From Micromonospora endolithica (lineage in GTDB: Bacteria; Actinomycetota; Actinomycetes; Mycobacteriales; Micromonosporaceae): a DNA stretch of 64,000 bases. Under the pieces are notes generated by a model. That model made no database searches, was not told the origin of the DNA, and was given only the letters and a program-made list of their open reading frames with translations. Below are positions 25,063 to 33,355 of the stretch, in pieces. The stretch covers positions 620,001 through 684,000 of the forward strand of contig NZ_RBAK01000001.1 of NCBI RefSeq assembly GCF_003626595.1. The letters are read 5' to 3'. The position numbers and the translations under genes were made by a program. Numbering within the stretch: position 1 is the stretch's first letter; every line of letters begins with the position of its first letter.

Positions 25063-27576
25063 GTGACCGACTCTCCGTCTCCGGCCACGCCGGCGGACGA
25101 CGTCTGGCCCGGGCTGCTGGCCGCCGGTGGCGAGACCGGCGCGCGGATCGCCGCCCGCGACTGGTCGGGCACCCCGCTGGGTCCGCTGTCCCGGTGGCCG
25201 CAGAGTCTGCGTACGGCGGTGACGCTCTGCCTGCACTCCCCCGCGCCGATGCTGCTGTGGTGGGGCGCGCAGCGGGTGGTGCTGCACAACGACGCGTACC
25301 GTCCGTTGCTCGACGGCGCCGACGTCCTCGGCCGCCCCGGCGCGCAGGCGTGGCCGCAGCGGTGGGACGTCCTCGGTCCGCTTCTCGACGGCGTGCTGGC
25401 CGGGCGACCGGCCACCTGGACACCGGAGCAACCGGCCGGTCCCGGTGCGCCGGTCACCCTCGCGTACGGCCCGGTGGTGGACGAGTCGGGCCGGCCGGGC
25501 GGGGTGCTCACCACGGTGGTGCCGGGCGACCGGACCGACCGCACCGGCGGGTCGAGGGTCGTGGCGCCCGGCGAGCGGGCGGTCGGGCGCGCCGCCCAGG
25601 CCGAGCTGCGGCTGTTCCAGGCGCTGGTGGAACGCTCCGGCGACTTCATCGCGGTCGCCACCCCGGACGGCCGGGCGGTCTACCTGAACCCGGCCGGCCG
25701 GGAGCTGATCGGCCTGGCCGACGGCGCCTCGGTGGCGGACCTGCGGCTGGTCGACGGGGACTCGCCGCGGGTGCGCGACGTGTGGCGCCAGGAGCTGATC
25801 CCGGCGGCGTTGCGCGACGGGCAGCACCGGGCGGAGAGCCGCCTGGTCCGGCTGGACACCGGGGCACGGTTCGACGTCGACCACCAGACGTTCACCGTGT
25901 CGACGGGGGACGGGCCGGACTCCACCGCGTTCGTCGCCACGGTGGCGCGGGACGTCAGCGACCGGAAGCGGGCGCTTCGGCAGGCGGAGGCCCTGTCCCG
26001 GCTGGCCGGTGGGCTGAGCACGGCGCGGGACCGGACGGCGATCGTCGCGGCGGTGCTGCGTACCGTCCCGGCGGTCTTCGACGGCGCGACCGTGCGGATG
26101 GCCACCGCCGCGCCCGGCGGGCCGGCCCTGCGGGTCTGCGCCGGGACCGACACGACCGACCTGGACCTGGCCGCCGACCTGCCGCTGGCGCGGGCGGTAC
26201 GGGAGAACCGGGTGGTCCGCGACGGCACCGCGGTGTGCGTGCCGCTGCGGTACGGCGACGGCGCGGCGTTCGGGGCGCTGGAGGTACGCCGGACGGAACC
26301 GGTGGCCGACTCCGACCACCCGCAGAGCCTGCTGGACGCGGTCGCCGGGCTGTGCGGCCAGGCGTTGCAGCGGGCCGAGCTGGTCGACTCGACGCAGGCG
26401 ATGGCCGATTTCGCCGCCCGGCTGAGCGTGACCCGTTCGACGGCCGAGGCGATCGAGGTGATCCTCACCGCGGCGCCGATCGCGGTCGGCGCGGTGCTGC
26501 CCGGGCTGGCGATGCGGGAGGAGGGGCGGCGGGTGCGGCTGTGGTACGCCGGGGTGCCGTCCAGCCTCTCGGCCACCTTCCGCGACCTGACCATCGACGA
26601 TCCACGGCCGATCGCCACCGCGCTGCGCACCGGCGAGCGGATCGTGCTCACCGACCGGGCGGAGTTCGCCCGGCGGTTCCCCGGCCTGCCCGACCCGGTC
26701 GGCGCACACGGGCTGGTGACCACGGTCGCGCTGCCGCTGCTGGACGCGCGGCGTCGGCCGATCGCCGCGCTGGGCTTCGGGTGGCGTCGGGAACGACCAC
26801 TGCGGGCGGGCGACCTGGCGTTGCTGGACACGGTCGCCGACCTCTGTGAGCAGACCCTGGAGCGGGTCCGGCTGGCCGCCGCAGAGCACAACCTGGTGAC
26901 CCGGCTGGCCGGGCGGCTGCGTACCTCGAACCGGACCACCCCGGCCGGGCTGCGGGTGGCCACCCGGTACACCCCGGCGATGAGCGGGTTGCACCTGGGC
27001 GGCGACTGGCACGACCTGGTCGATCTCGACGGTGACGGGCTGGCCGTGGTGGTCGGCGACGTGGTGGGACACCGGGTCGAGGCGGCCGCCGACATGGCCC
27101 AACTCCGCACGATGATCAACACGCTGATCCGGCTCGGCGTGCCGCTGGGTGAGGTGTTCCCCCGGCTGACCGACCTGCTCGGGGTGGGCTTCCTGGGCAC
27201 CTGCCTGGCGATGACGGTGGACCCGGTGGCCGGACGGGTGCGGGTGGCCCGGGTCGGTCACCCGCACCCGGTGCTGGTGCGCCCCGGCCAGCCGCCACGG
27301 CGGGTGGACACCGCCTCGGCCCTGCCGCTGGGTCTGGTCCGCGAGGCGGTGCCGGTCACCACCCTGCCGTTCGGGCCGGGTGACCTGCTGGTGGCCTACA
27401 CCGACGGGCTCGTCGAGCGGCGCAACCGGGCGTACGACGAGGGGGTGGCCGCGCTGCACGCGGTGGTCGACGCCTACCGGGACGCGCCGGTGGAGGCGAT
27501 CGCCGACGCGGTGATGGCGGAGCTGGCCGGCTCCGAGGACGACCAGGCCCTGGTGGTCATCCGGCACGTGGGCTGA
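25063..27576 (+). CDS. PAS/GAF-domain PP2C phosphatase (SpoIIE/RsbU type)
   Basis: Signalling phosphatase, 837 residues from the GTG at 25063 (GGAGGG upstream). I read an N-terminal PAS-like region (about 35-150, DWSGTPLGPLSRWPQSLRTA), a second PAS (180-300, ELRLFQALVERSGDFIAVATPDG ending VARDVSDRKRALRQ), two GAF-like regions (about 310-460 and 465-620) and a C-terminal SpoIIE phosphatase domain (about 640-837). Metal-binding acidic motifs are GGDWHD, VVVGDVVGHRVEAAADMAQLR, AYTDGLVERR and GSEDDQALVVI. Such enzymes dephosphorylate anti-sigma-factor antagonists in stress or development switches. No anti-sigma or antagonist gene is adjacent. There is no membrane segment, so it is probably a cytoplasmic sensor. 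Confidence 0.9.
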   Translation: MTDSPSPATPADDVWPGLLAAGGETGARIAARDWSGTPLGPLSRWPQSLRTAVTLCLHSPAPMLLWWGAQRVVLHNDAYRPLLDGADVLGRPGAQAWPQRWDVLGPLLDGVLAGRPATWTPEQPAGPGAPVTLAYGPVVDESGRPGGVLTTVVPGDRTDRTGGSRVVAPGERAVGRAAQAELRLFQALVERSGDFIAVATPDGRAVYLNPAGRELIGLADGASVADLRLVDGDSPRVRDVWRQELIPAALRDGQHRAESRLVRLDTGARFDVDHQTFTVSTGDGPDSTAFVATVARDVSDRKRALRQAEALSRLAGGLSTARDRTAIVAAVLRTVPAVFDGATVRMATAAPGGPALRVCAGTDTTDLDLAADLPLARAVRENRVVRDGTAVCVPLRYGDGAAFGALEVRRTEPVADSDHPQSLLDAVAGLCGQALQRAELVDSTQAMADFAARLSVTRSTAEAIEVILTAAPIAVGAVLPGLAMREEGRRVRLWYAGVPSSLSATFRDLTIDDPRPIATALRTGERIVLTDRAEFARRFPGLPDPVGAHGLVTTVALPLLDARRRPIAALGFGWRRERPLRAGDLALLDTVADLCEQTLERVRLAAAEHNLVTRLAGRLRTSNRTTPAGLRVATRYTPAMSGLHLGGDWHDLVDLDGDGLAVVVGDVVGHRVEAAADMAQLRTMINTLIRLGVPLGEVFPRLTDLLGVGFLGTCLAMTVDPVAGRVRVARVGHPHPVLVRPGQPPRRVDTASALPLGLVREAVPVTTLPFGPGDLLVAYTDGLVERRNRAYDEGVAALHAVVDAYRDAPVEAIADAVMAELAGSEDDQALVVIRHVG

Positions 27577-27583
27577 TCGGCAG

Positions 27584-27622
27584 CCGGGCGTCGGGGGGTC
27601 GGGGTCACCCGCCGACGCCCGG
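27584..27622. terminator. Terminator-like hairpin between converging genes
   Basis: CCGGGCGTCGG at 27584-27594 pairs perfectly with 27612-27622. It lies directly after the phosphatase stop and before the end of the converging beta-helix gene. Confidence 0.65.
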
Positions 27623-27632
27623 GCCGCCGTGG

Positions 27633-28724
27633 TCAGGCCGAGTTGCCCCGGACCACCACGCCGTTGTGCCGGACGCCGCCGCGGTCCAACTGCGGCGGGT
27701 TGCGGTCGTTGCCGAAGAACTGGTTCCAGGAGATCTCCAGGTCGGTCAGCACCGAGTTGCTGTTGGCGTAGACGGAGATGCCGCTGTGGTGGCTGACCTG
27801 GTTGTCGAGGATCTTCACGCCGGTGAGCGTGTTCATCTCGATGCCGTGGGCGTCGCCGTTGACGCAGACGCCGCACGACGAGTTGGTGATCACGTTCTTG
27901 TAGAGGGTCAGCCAGCTCGCCCCCGGCGCGACGACGATCTGGCCGCCGTCGCAGATCCGGCCGCCGCAGGCGTAGATGCCGGCCCGGTGGTTGCGCTCGA
28001 AGTGGTTGTTCGCCACGCCGTTGTCCCAGTACCCGCCGGAGCCGCTGACCTGGAGCCAGAGCGCGTTGACGCGGATGTTGCGGAAGGTGTTCCACTCGAT
28101 GCGGACGTGCCGGTTGTGCCGCACCGGCTCGTCGTAGCCCAGGTGCAGGCCCATCTCGCCGGCGTTCTCGATGGTGGAGCCCCACCAGTTGAGGTGCCAG
28201 GTGCCGAGCACCACGGCGGCGTCCGCCCGCGTGTTGCGGATGTGCACCCGGTCGAAGGTGACGTGCTGGCTGCTGCCGTTCTCGCCGAAGACGAACACCG
28301 GCGCACCACACCCGTCGGTGCAGCGGAAGGACTCGCTGCCGTCGAACGAGCCGGACAGGTTCAGGTTCTCCACCACCACGTGGTGCGAGTGGTAGATGCT
28401 GATGATCGAGGTGCTCTGCCGCCCCTGGTAGTGGAAGCCCACCCCGCCGCCGGCGCCACTGATCCGCTTGCCGGTCACACCGCTGATCGCGTAGCCACCG
28501 GCGTGACCGTCGGGCACCTGGATCATCGCGGTGATGACGATCTGGTCGTGGGCGTTGGCGTTCAGGCCGGCCACGCACTGCCCGTAGGCGCCGAGGTCAC
28601 CGGCGTAGCAGACGCGGGCGTTCGCGCTGGCGGGCGCCGCGGCCAGGCCGCCGGCCACGACCGCCAGGGCGAGCGCGGAGAGTACGCCCAGCGCGCGCCG
28701 CGCCAGGGTCGTCCGTGCAGACAT
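27633..28724 (-). CDS. Secreted right-handed parallel beta-helix protein (pectate-lyase-like)
   Basis: 363 residues from the ATG at 28724 (GGAGG 6 bases upstream). A signal peptide (TTLARRALGVLSALALAVVA then APASA) indicates secretion. The body repeats short strands with turns rich in Asn, Gly and His (VVVENLNLSG, VTFDRVHIRNT, VRIEWNTFRNIRVNA, VANNHFERNHRAGIYA, LTLYKNVITNSS, VKILDNQVSHHSGISVYANSN, LEISWNQFFGND), the pattern of a parallel beta-helix as in polysaccharide lyases and family 28 hydrolases. Six or more Cys residues suggest disulfides. The exact family and substrate are not clear; a pectin or uronan substrate would fit the other enzymes here. Confidence 0.82.
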   Translation of the reverse strand: MSARTTLARRALGVLSALALAVVAGGLAAAPASANARVCYAGDLGAYGQCVAGLNANAHDQIVITAMIQVPDGHAGGYAISGVTGKRISGAGGGVGFHYQGRQSTSIISIYHSHHVVVENLNLSGSFDGSESFRCTDGCGAPVFVFGENGSSQHVTFDRVHIRNTRADAAVVLGTWHLNWWGSTIENAGEMGLHLGYDEPVRHNRHVRIEWNTFRNIRVNALWLQVSGSGGYWDNGVANNHFERNHRAGIYACGGRICDGGQIVVAPGASWLTLYKNVITNSSCGVCVNGDAHGIEMNTLTGVKILDNQVSHHSGISVYANSNSVLTDLEISWNQFFGNDRNPPQLDRGGVRHNGVVVRGNSA

Positions 28725-28987
28725 GTGCCACCTCCGTCGACACGGGCTCCGGCGCCGATGCCGGAGTCGCATAGACGCTTTACAATATTGCGCTTCCTGA
28801 CAACCGGACAGGGGTGTCGCCACCGATCCGACACCCGCCGGATGTGGCCCGCCCACACGTCCGCACGACGTGTCGGCGCGCACATCTCCCCCGGGAAGTG
28901 GTCACCGCCGCGATCACCGGGAAAGGGACACCCATGGTGGCTAGATTGGCCCCTGAGGACGATCGACAGGAATGGGGACACCAGGCG

Positions 28988-29860
28988 ATGGCAGTTGACG
29001 CCGGCAAGCAGCCCGCGAAGGCCTCCGGCACGTACCGGATCGGCGGCGACCTCCAGGTCGACCGGCTCGGCTACGGGGCCATGCAGATCACCGGCTCCGG
29101 GGTGTGGGGTGACCCCAAGGACCCGGCCGAGGCGGTCCGGGTGCTGCGCCGGGCGGTCGAGCTGGGGGTGACCTTCATCGACACCGCCGACTCGTACGGG
29201 CCGTTCGTCAGCGAGCTGCTGATCCGGGAGGCCCTGCACCCGTACGCCGACGACCTGGTCATCGCCACCAAGGCCGGGCTGACCCGCTCCGGTCCGGGCG
29301 ACTGGCGGCCGGTGGGCCGCCCCGAATACCTGCGCCAGCAGTGTGAGCTGAGCCTTCGCCACCTCGGCCTGGAGACCATCGGGCTGTACCAGCTGCACCG
29401 GATCGACCCGAAGGTGCCGCTGGAGGACCAGCTCGGCGAGTTGGCGTTGCTGAAGCAGGAGGGCAAGATCCGGCACATCGGCCTGTCCGAGGTGACCGTG
29501 GAGCAGATCGAGGCGGCCCGGAAGATCACCCCGATCGTCTCCGTGCAGAACCTCTACAACCTGGCCGACCGCGGCGCCGAGGACGTCGTCGCGCACTGCG
29601 AGCGCAACGACCTCGCGTTCATCCCGTGGTTCCCGATCGCCACCGGCAACCTGGCCCGGCCGGGCGGTCCGCTGGACGCGATCAGCACCGAGCACGGCGC
29701 GACGCCCGCGCAGCTCGCCCTGGCGTGGCTGTTGCGCCGGTCGCCGGTGATGCTGCCGATCCCGGGTACGTCGTCGGTCGCGCACCTGGAGGAGAACGTC
29801 GCCGCCGCCGAGGTCGAGCTGACCGACTCGGAGTACGAGACGCTGTCCCAGACGACCTGA
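28988..29860 (+). CDS. Aldo/keto reductase
   Basis: NAD(P)H-dependent oxidoreductase of the (beta/alpha)8 aldo/keto reductase fold, 290 residues from the ATG at 28988. The tetrad regions are visible: [12 protein letters not shown] (Asp and Tyr), LVIATKAGL (Lys) and LYQLHRIDP (His). [20 protein letters not shown] and [15 protein letters not shown], the cofactor-binding loop, complete the match. An earlier in-frame ATG at 28934 also exists; it would add 18 residues of [14 protein letters not shown] type that look non-conserved. The substrate is unknown. Confidence 0.9.
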   Translation: MAVDAGKQPAKASGTYRIGGDLQVDRLGYGAMQITGSGVWGDPKDPAEAVRVLRRAVELGVTFIDTADSYGPFVSELLIREALHPYADDLVIATKAGLTRSGPGDWRPVGRPEYLRQQCELSLRHLGLETIGLYQLHRIDPKVPLEDQLGELALLKQEGKIRHIGLSEVTVEQIEAARKITPIVSVQNLYNLADRGAEDVVAHCERNDLAFIPWFPIATGNLARPGGPLDAISTEHGATPAQLALAWLLRRSPVMLPIPGTSSVAHLEENVAAAEVELTDSEYETLSQTT

Positions 29861-29876
29861 TCGTCGTTCCGACACG

Positions 29877-29907
29877 GGTGGCCGGCACCACGAGGGTGCC
29901 GGCCACC
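29877..29907. terminator. Terminator-like hairpin between converging genes
   Basis: GGTGGCCGGCACC at 29877-29889 pairs perfectly with 29895-29907 across the 5-base loop ACGAG. It sits between the aldo/keto reductase stop and the end of the converging lipase gene and is one of the strongest hairpins in the window. Confidence 0.75.
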
Positions 29908-29930
29908 GGTGGGTGTGGTGGCGGGTCCGG

Positions 29931-30842
29931 TCAGATGGCGAAGCAGTTCGGCCGGATGGCGGCGTCGGCGAGCGCCTGCCGGATCACGCTGTAGGTGGTG
30001 CCGTCGAGCACCAGCCCCAGGTGACCGACGATCCGCAGCGGGCACGCCGACTGGATCAGCACGTTGGTGGCCCCGTCGGCCAGCGACGCGTTGCCCACCG
30101 GCCGGACCAGCTCGTCCTGGAGGGTGCGCACGGCGGTGTACCGCACCGAACCCGGGGTGTCGTCGCCGGAGTTGAGATCGGCCAGGAAGGCCGAGCCGAT
30201 CGTCATCTGCTGGCAGGCGACGATGCCCGCGCAGCTGCCCAGGCCGAGGAACGTGACGATGTTGGCCACGTAGGTGCCGTACTGCGGGGAGCCGAGACTG
30301 ACGTACCGGCCGACGGCGCCGGTGCCGCCGAGCCGCTTGAGGTAGTACCGGGACACCAGGCCGCCCTCGGAGTGCGCGACCACGTCCACCGTCGAGCCGC
30401 CGGCGGCGGCGCGCACCTGGCCGACGTACGTGGCGAACGCGCGGGCGGAGGTCGGGATGTCGCCGAGGCCGAGGTTGGGCAGCTGGTAGATCCACACCCG
30501 GTAGCCGTCGGCGCGCAGCCGGGCGGCCAGCGGCTCGTAGACGGTGGCGATGCCGCTGAGCCCGCCGACCACGATGACCGGACGTCCGGCGGCGGCCTGC
30601 ACGGTGCCGGCCTGCGCCGCGTCGGCCGGGCTGGCGCCGGACCGTGTGACGGCGGCCTGGGTGGCGGCGTTCTGCCTGGTCGCGGCGGCCAGCGCGGTGG
30701 CCGCCCGCTCGGTGGCGGTCCGCACGGCGGCGGCCGGGGGTTCGGCGGGTGCGGGTGCCGCGACGGCGGCCGAGGGGACGAGCAGGGTGGCGAGGGCCGC
30801 GAGGGTGGCGGCGAGGACGGGACCGATCTTTCGGAGCAGCAT
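29931..30842 (-). CDS. Secreted alpha/beta-hydrolase lipase (lipase class 2-like)
   Basis: 303 residues from the ATG at 30842, with GGAGG 7 bases upstream. A signal peptide (LLRKIGPVLAATLAALATLLVPSAAVAA) is followed by a long Ala/Thr-rich segment of about 60 residues. The catalytic domain starts at RPVIVVGGLSG and carries the nucleophile elbow VDVVAHSEGGLVSRYYLK (Ser in H-S-E-G-G) and the chain SLGSPQYGTYVANIV. Asp and His candidates lie in the last third. Such enzymes hydrolyse acylglycerols or esters outside the cell. It is read away from a strong hairpin that ends terC. Confidence 0.87.
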   Translation of the reverse strand: MLLRKIGPVLAATLAALATLLVPSAAVAAPAPAEPPAAAVRTATERAATALAAATRQNAATQAAVTRSGASPADAAQAGTVQAAAGRPVIVVGGLSGIATVYEPLAARLRADGYRVWIYQLPNLGLGDIPTSARAFATYVGQVRAAAGGSTVDVVAHSEGGLVSRYYLKRLGGTGAVGRYVSLGSPQYGTYVANIVTFLGLGSCAGIVACQQMTIGSAFLADLNSGDDTPGSVRYTAVRTLQDELVRPVGNASLADGATNVLIQSACPLRIVGHLGLVLDGTTYSVIRQALADAAIRPNCFAI

Positions 30843-31018
30843 GGCTGCACCTCCCATGGAGGAACCCGGGGTTTCCGGGCGGGGCGGGGGTGTGGCCGAT
30901 CGATCGTGGGAATGATGATGCCCGTCACAATCTGGAAACGTCAATGTAAAGTTACGCGTGAGTAACGCCAGGTTCCGCCGAGCGGTCCGGGCGTCGTGGA
31001 CCGCCCCTCGCACGACGA

Positions 31019-31054
31019 ACGCCGCGCGCGCCCGGTGGCGGGCACGCGCGGCGT
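31019..31054 (-). terminator. Terminator-like hairpin after terC
   Basis: A 16-base arm at 31019-31034 pairs with 31039-31054 with a single mismatch and a GTGG loop. It lies 14 bases past the terC stop and before the lipase promoter, so it should separate the two minus-strand units. Confidence 0.7.
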
Positions 31055-31068
31055 CGGTGGTCGCCGGA

Positions 31069-31851
31069 TCAGTCGGCGGGCTTCGCCGGCTCCGGCTCGG
31101 CCTGGCCGTTCTTGACGTACGTCGGGTGCAGGTGCACCGGCTTCGCCTCGGCGCGCTTGCGGCGGGCCCGCAGGTTGAGGAACTCCACGAAGACCGAGAA
31201 GGCGATCGGGCCGTACACGTAGCCCTTCGGGATGTGCTGGTCGAGGCCCTCGGCGATCAGGCTGGCTCCGATGAGCAGCAGGAACGACAGCGCCAGCATC
31301 TTGACCGTCGGGTGCTGGTTGACGAACGCGCTGATCGCACCGGCCGAGAGCAGCATGATGACCATCGCGACCACGACCGCCGCCACCATGATGAACAGCT
31401 GGTCGACCATGCCCACCGCGGTGATGACCGAGTCCAGCGAGAAGACGATGTCGAGGACGAGGATCTGGGCGATCACCGATCCGAACGAGGAGACCTTGCC
31501 CGACTTGGCGTGCTCCTCCCCCTCCAGGTGCTCGTGGATCTCATAGGTCGCCTTGCCGAGCAGGAACAGACCACCCAACAGCAGGATCAGGTCCCGTCCG
31601 GAGATTTCCTGACCGAGGACCGTGAACAGCGGCGCGGTCAACCCGATCACCCAGGACAGCGACGCCAGCAGGATCAGGCGGGTCACCAGGGCGAGCGAGA
31701 GCCCGATGGTGCGGGCCCGGGCCTGCTGGTGCTCGGGCAGACGCCCGGCCAGGATCGAGATGAACACGATGTTGTCGATGCCCAGCACGACTTCCAGCAG
31801 GAGCAGGGTCGCGAACGCGATCCACAACTCGGGACTGGCCAGAAACTCCAT
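31069..31851 (-). CDS. TerC family integral membrane protein
   Basis: 260 residues, about seven membrane helices. ELWIAFATLLLLEVVLGIDNIVFISILAGRLP and VLDIVFSLDSVITAVGMV are the two acidic membrane motifs (GIDN and SLDS) that define the family. TerC proteins are linked to tellurite resistance and to manganese or other metal export. The ATG at 31851 has AGGGG 4 bases upstream, and the tail is hydrophilic and Lys/Glu/Pro-rich. I looked upstream for the yybP-ykoY manganese riboswitch often found before such genes and saw no convincing core. No other ter genes are near. Confidence 0.9.
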   Translation of the reverse strand: MEFLASPELWIAFATLLLLEVVLGIDNIVFISILAGRLPEHQQARARTIGLSLALVTRLILLASLSWVIGLTAPLFTVLGQEISGRDLILLLGGLFLLGKATYEIHEHLEGEEHAKSGKVSSFGSVIAQILVLDIVFSLDSVITAVGMVDQLFIMVAAVVVAMVIMLLSAGAISAFVNQHPTVKMLALSFLLLIGASLIAEGLDQHIPKGYVYGPIAFSVFVEFLNLRARRKRAEAKPVHLHPTYVKNGQAEPEPAKPAD

Positions 31852-31973
31852 CTCACCCCTCGACTCTCGCGAAACCGCCGCCGGGTCGGCACCCGGAGCG
31901 TCGGCGGTCGACTCATGGGGGCACATCCTGCCCGGTCCCGCACCGTAGCTAACGTCGGCGGGGTGACTCTGCC

Positions 31974-33344
31974 GTGCCGGTGGGTGGCATGCTGTGGTCC
32001 GTGACCGCACCCCGGGACGAACCGCTCCGGGTGATGCCGTGGTGGCTGGTCCTGATCGGGCTGCTGCTGGCCGGCGCACTCGGCTGGTGGGTACTGGACT
32101 GGCTGCTCGGTGAGGCCGACCGGGCCGCCCAGCCGGACACCCGGGCTACCCTGCGCATCGACGCCATCCGCACCGGGCTGACCGTGGTCGCCGGCACCGG
32201 CGGCGGGCTGGCGCTGCTGCTCGCCGCCCGCCGGCAGTGGATCAGCGAACGGGCCCAGCGCCACCAGGAGGCCGTCGCCGCCCACGACCAGGCCCACCGG
32301 GAACGCGTCCAGGCGCACACCGAGGCGGTCGCCGAGGCCGGCCAGCGGCACCAGGAACGGCAGGCCACCGCCGCCGAGCACGACGCCGCCGAGCGCCGGC
32401 TGACCGAGCTGTACACCCGGGCCGTGGAGCTGCTCGGCAATGACAACGCCGCGGTGCGCCTGGGCGGCCTGCACGCCCTGGAGCGGCTGGGGCAGGACAA
32501 CCCGGCGCAGCGTACGACGATCGGGGCGGTGCTCTGCGCGTACCTGCGGATGACGCCGCCGGAGGACGACGCGCGCGAGTCGGAGGTGCGCCGCACCGCG
32601 CAGCGGGTGCTGACCCGGCACCTGCGCGCGGACGGCGACCAGTGGTGGCCCGAGGTGACCCTGGACCTGACCGGGGCCCGGCTGGACGGCTTCGACGCCG
32701 GCGGCTGCACCCTGGTCGACGCCGACCTGACCGGCGCGGTCTGCACCGGTGTCACCCGCCTGACCGGCGCGACCGTACGCGGGACGCTGTCGCTGCGGGC
32801 GACCTTCGACGAGCTGCTCCTGGACGGCCTGGCCGGCGACGGCGAGGTCGTGCTCGACGGCGCCCGGACCGCCCACACCAGCCTCGACGGCGCGGACCTG
32901 GGCGGCGCGGTGTCCTGCCGCGGCGCCACCTTCGGCCGGCTGACCGGTCGGGGCGCGACGTTCCACCAGTCGGTCGCCTTCGACGCGGCCCGGGTCGAGG
33001 ACAGTGCCACCTTCCGCGCGGCGACCTTCCTCGGCGGGCTGTCGATGGAGCACGTGGTGTTCGCGGGGTACGCCGGCTTCCGGCAGGCCCGCTTCGTCGA
33101 CCTGGCGCTGTTCCGCTTCACCGAGTTCGGCGACATGGCGAAGTTCGAGCAGGCCCGGTTCGAGGGCGCGGCGAGCTTCGGGCGGGCCCGGTTCGGCGGA
33201 CCGGTGCGGTTCGAGGGTGCGACGTTCCGCCGTACGCCGCTGGTCGACCAGGCCCGGGCCACGACATCGGCGCCGCACACCTGGCCCGACGGGGTGCGTC
33301 CGGCGCGGCTCGACGACGACTGGCTGCTGCTGACCGACCCGTGA
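31974..33344 (+). CDS. Pentapeptide-repeat membrane protein
   Basis: 456 residues. Two N-terminal membrane segments (WWLVLIGLLLAGALGWWVLDWL and LTVVAGTGGGLALLLAA) lead into a long charged coiled coil of Gln/His/Glu/Ala (about 85-145) and a helical AVRLGGLHALERLGQDNPAQRTTI region. Then come pentapeptide-like repeats of the A(D/T)L or A(R/T)F type (LVDADLTGAV, ATFDELLLDGL, TSLDGADLGG, ATFGRLTGRGATF, ARFVDLALFRFTEF). These form a right-handed quadrilateral helix in known structures. Similar proteins are common in actinomycetes with unknown roles. Alternative starts are the ATG at 31989 and GTG at 32001. The end faces the metalloprotease with 11 bases between stops. Confidence 0.82.
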   Translation: MPVGGMLWSVTAPRDEPLRVMPWWLVLIGLLLAGALGWWVLDWLLGEADRAAQPDTRATLRIDAIRTGLTVVAGTGGGLALLLAARRQWISERAQRHQEAVAAHDQAHRERVQAHTEAVAEAGQRHQERQATAAEHDAAERRLTELYTRAVELLGNDNAAVRLGGLHALERLGQDNPAQRTTIGAVLCAYLRMTPPEDDARESEVRRTAQRVLTRHLRADGDQWWPEVTLDLTGARLDGFDAGGCTLVDADLTGAVCTGVTRLTGATVRGTLSLRATFDELLLDGLAGDGEVVLDGARTAHTSLDGADLGGAVSCRGATFGRLTGRGATFHQSVAFDAARVEDSATFRAATFLGGLSMEHVVFAGYAGFRQARFVDLALFRFTEFGDMAKFEQARFEGAASFGRARFGGPVRFEGATFRRTPLVDQARATTSAPHTWPDGVRPARLDDDWLLLTDP

Positions 33345-33355
33345 CGGTCGTGGCC

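Noticed and set aside
24994..28578. A 1194-codon open frame on the minus strand
   Set aside because: It is antisense to the SpoIIE phosphatase and then overlaps the beta-helix gene in another frame; the Gln/Arg/Pro/His-rich product is a shadow.
31852..31990. Possible yybP-ykoY manganese riboswitch before terC
   Set aside because: TerC genes often have one, but I could not find the conserved core sequences or paired stems of that riboswitch here.
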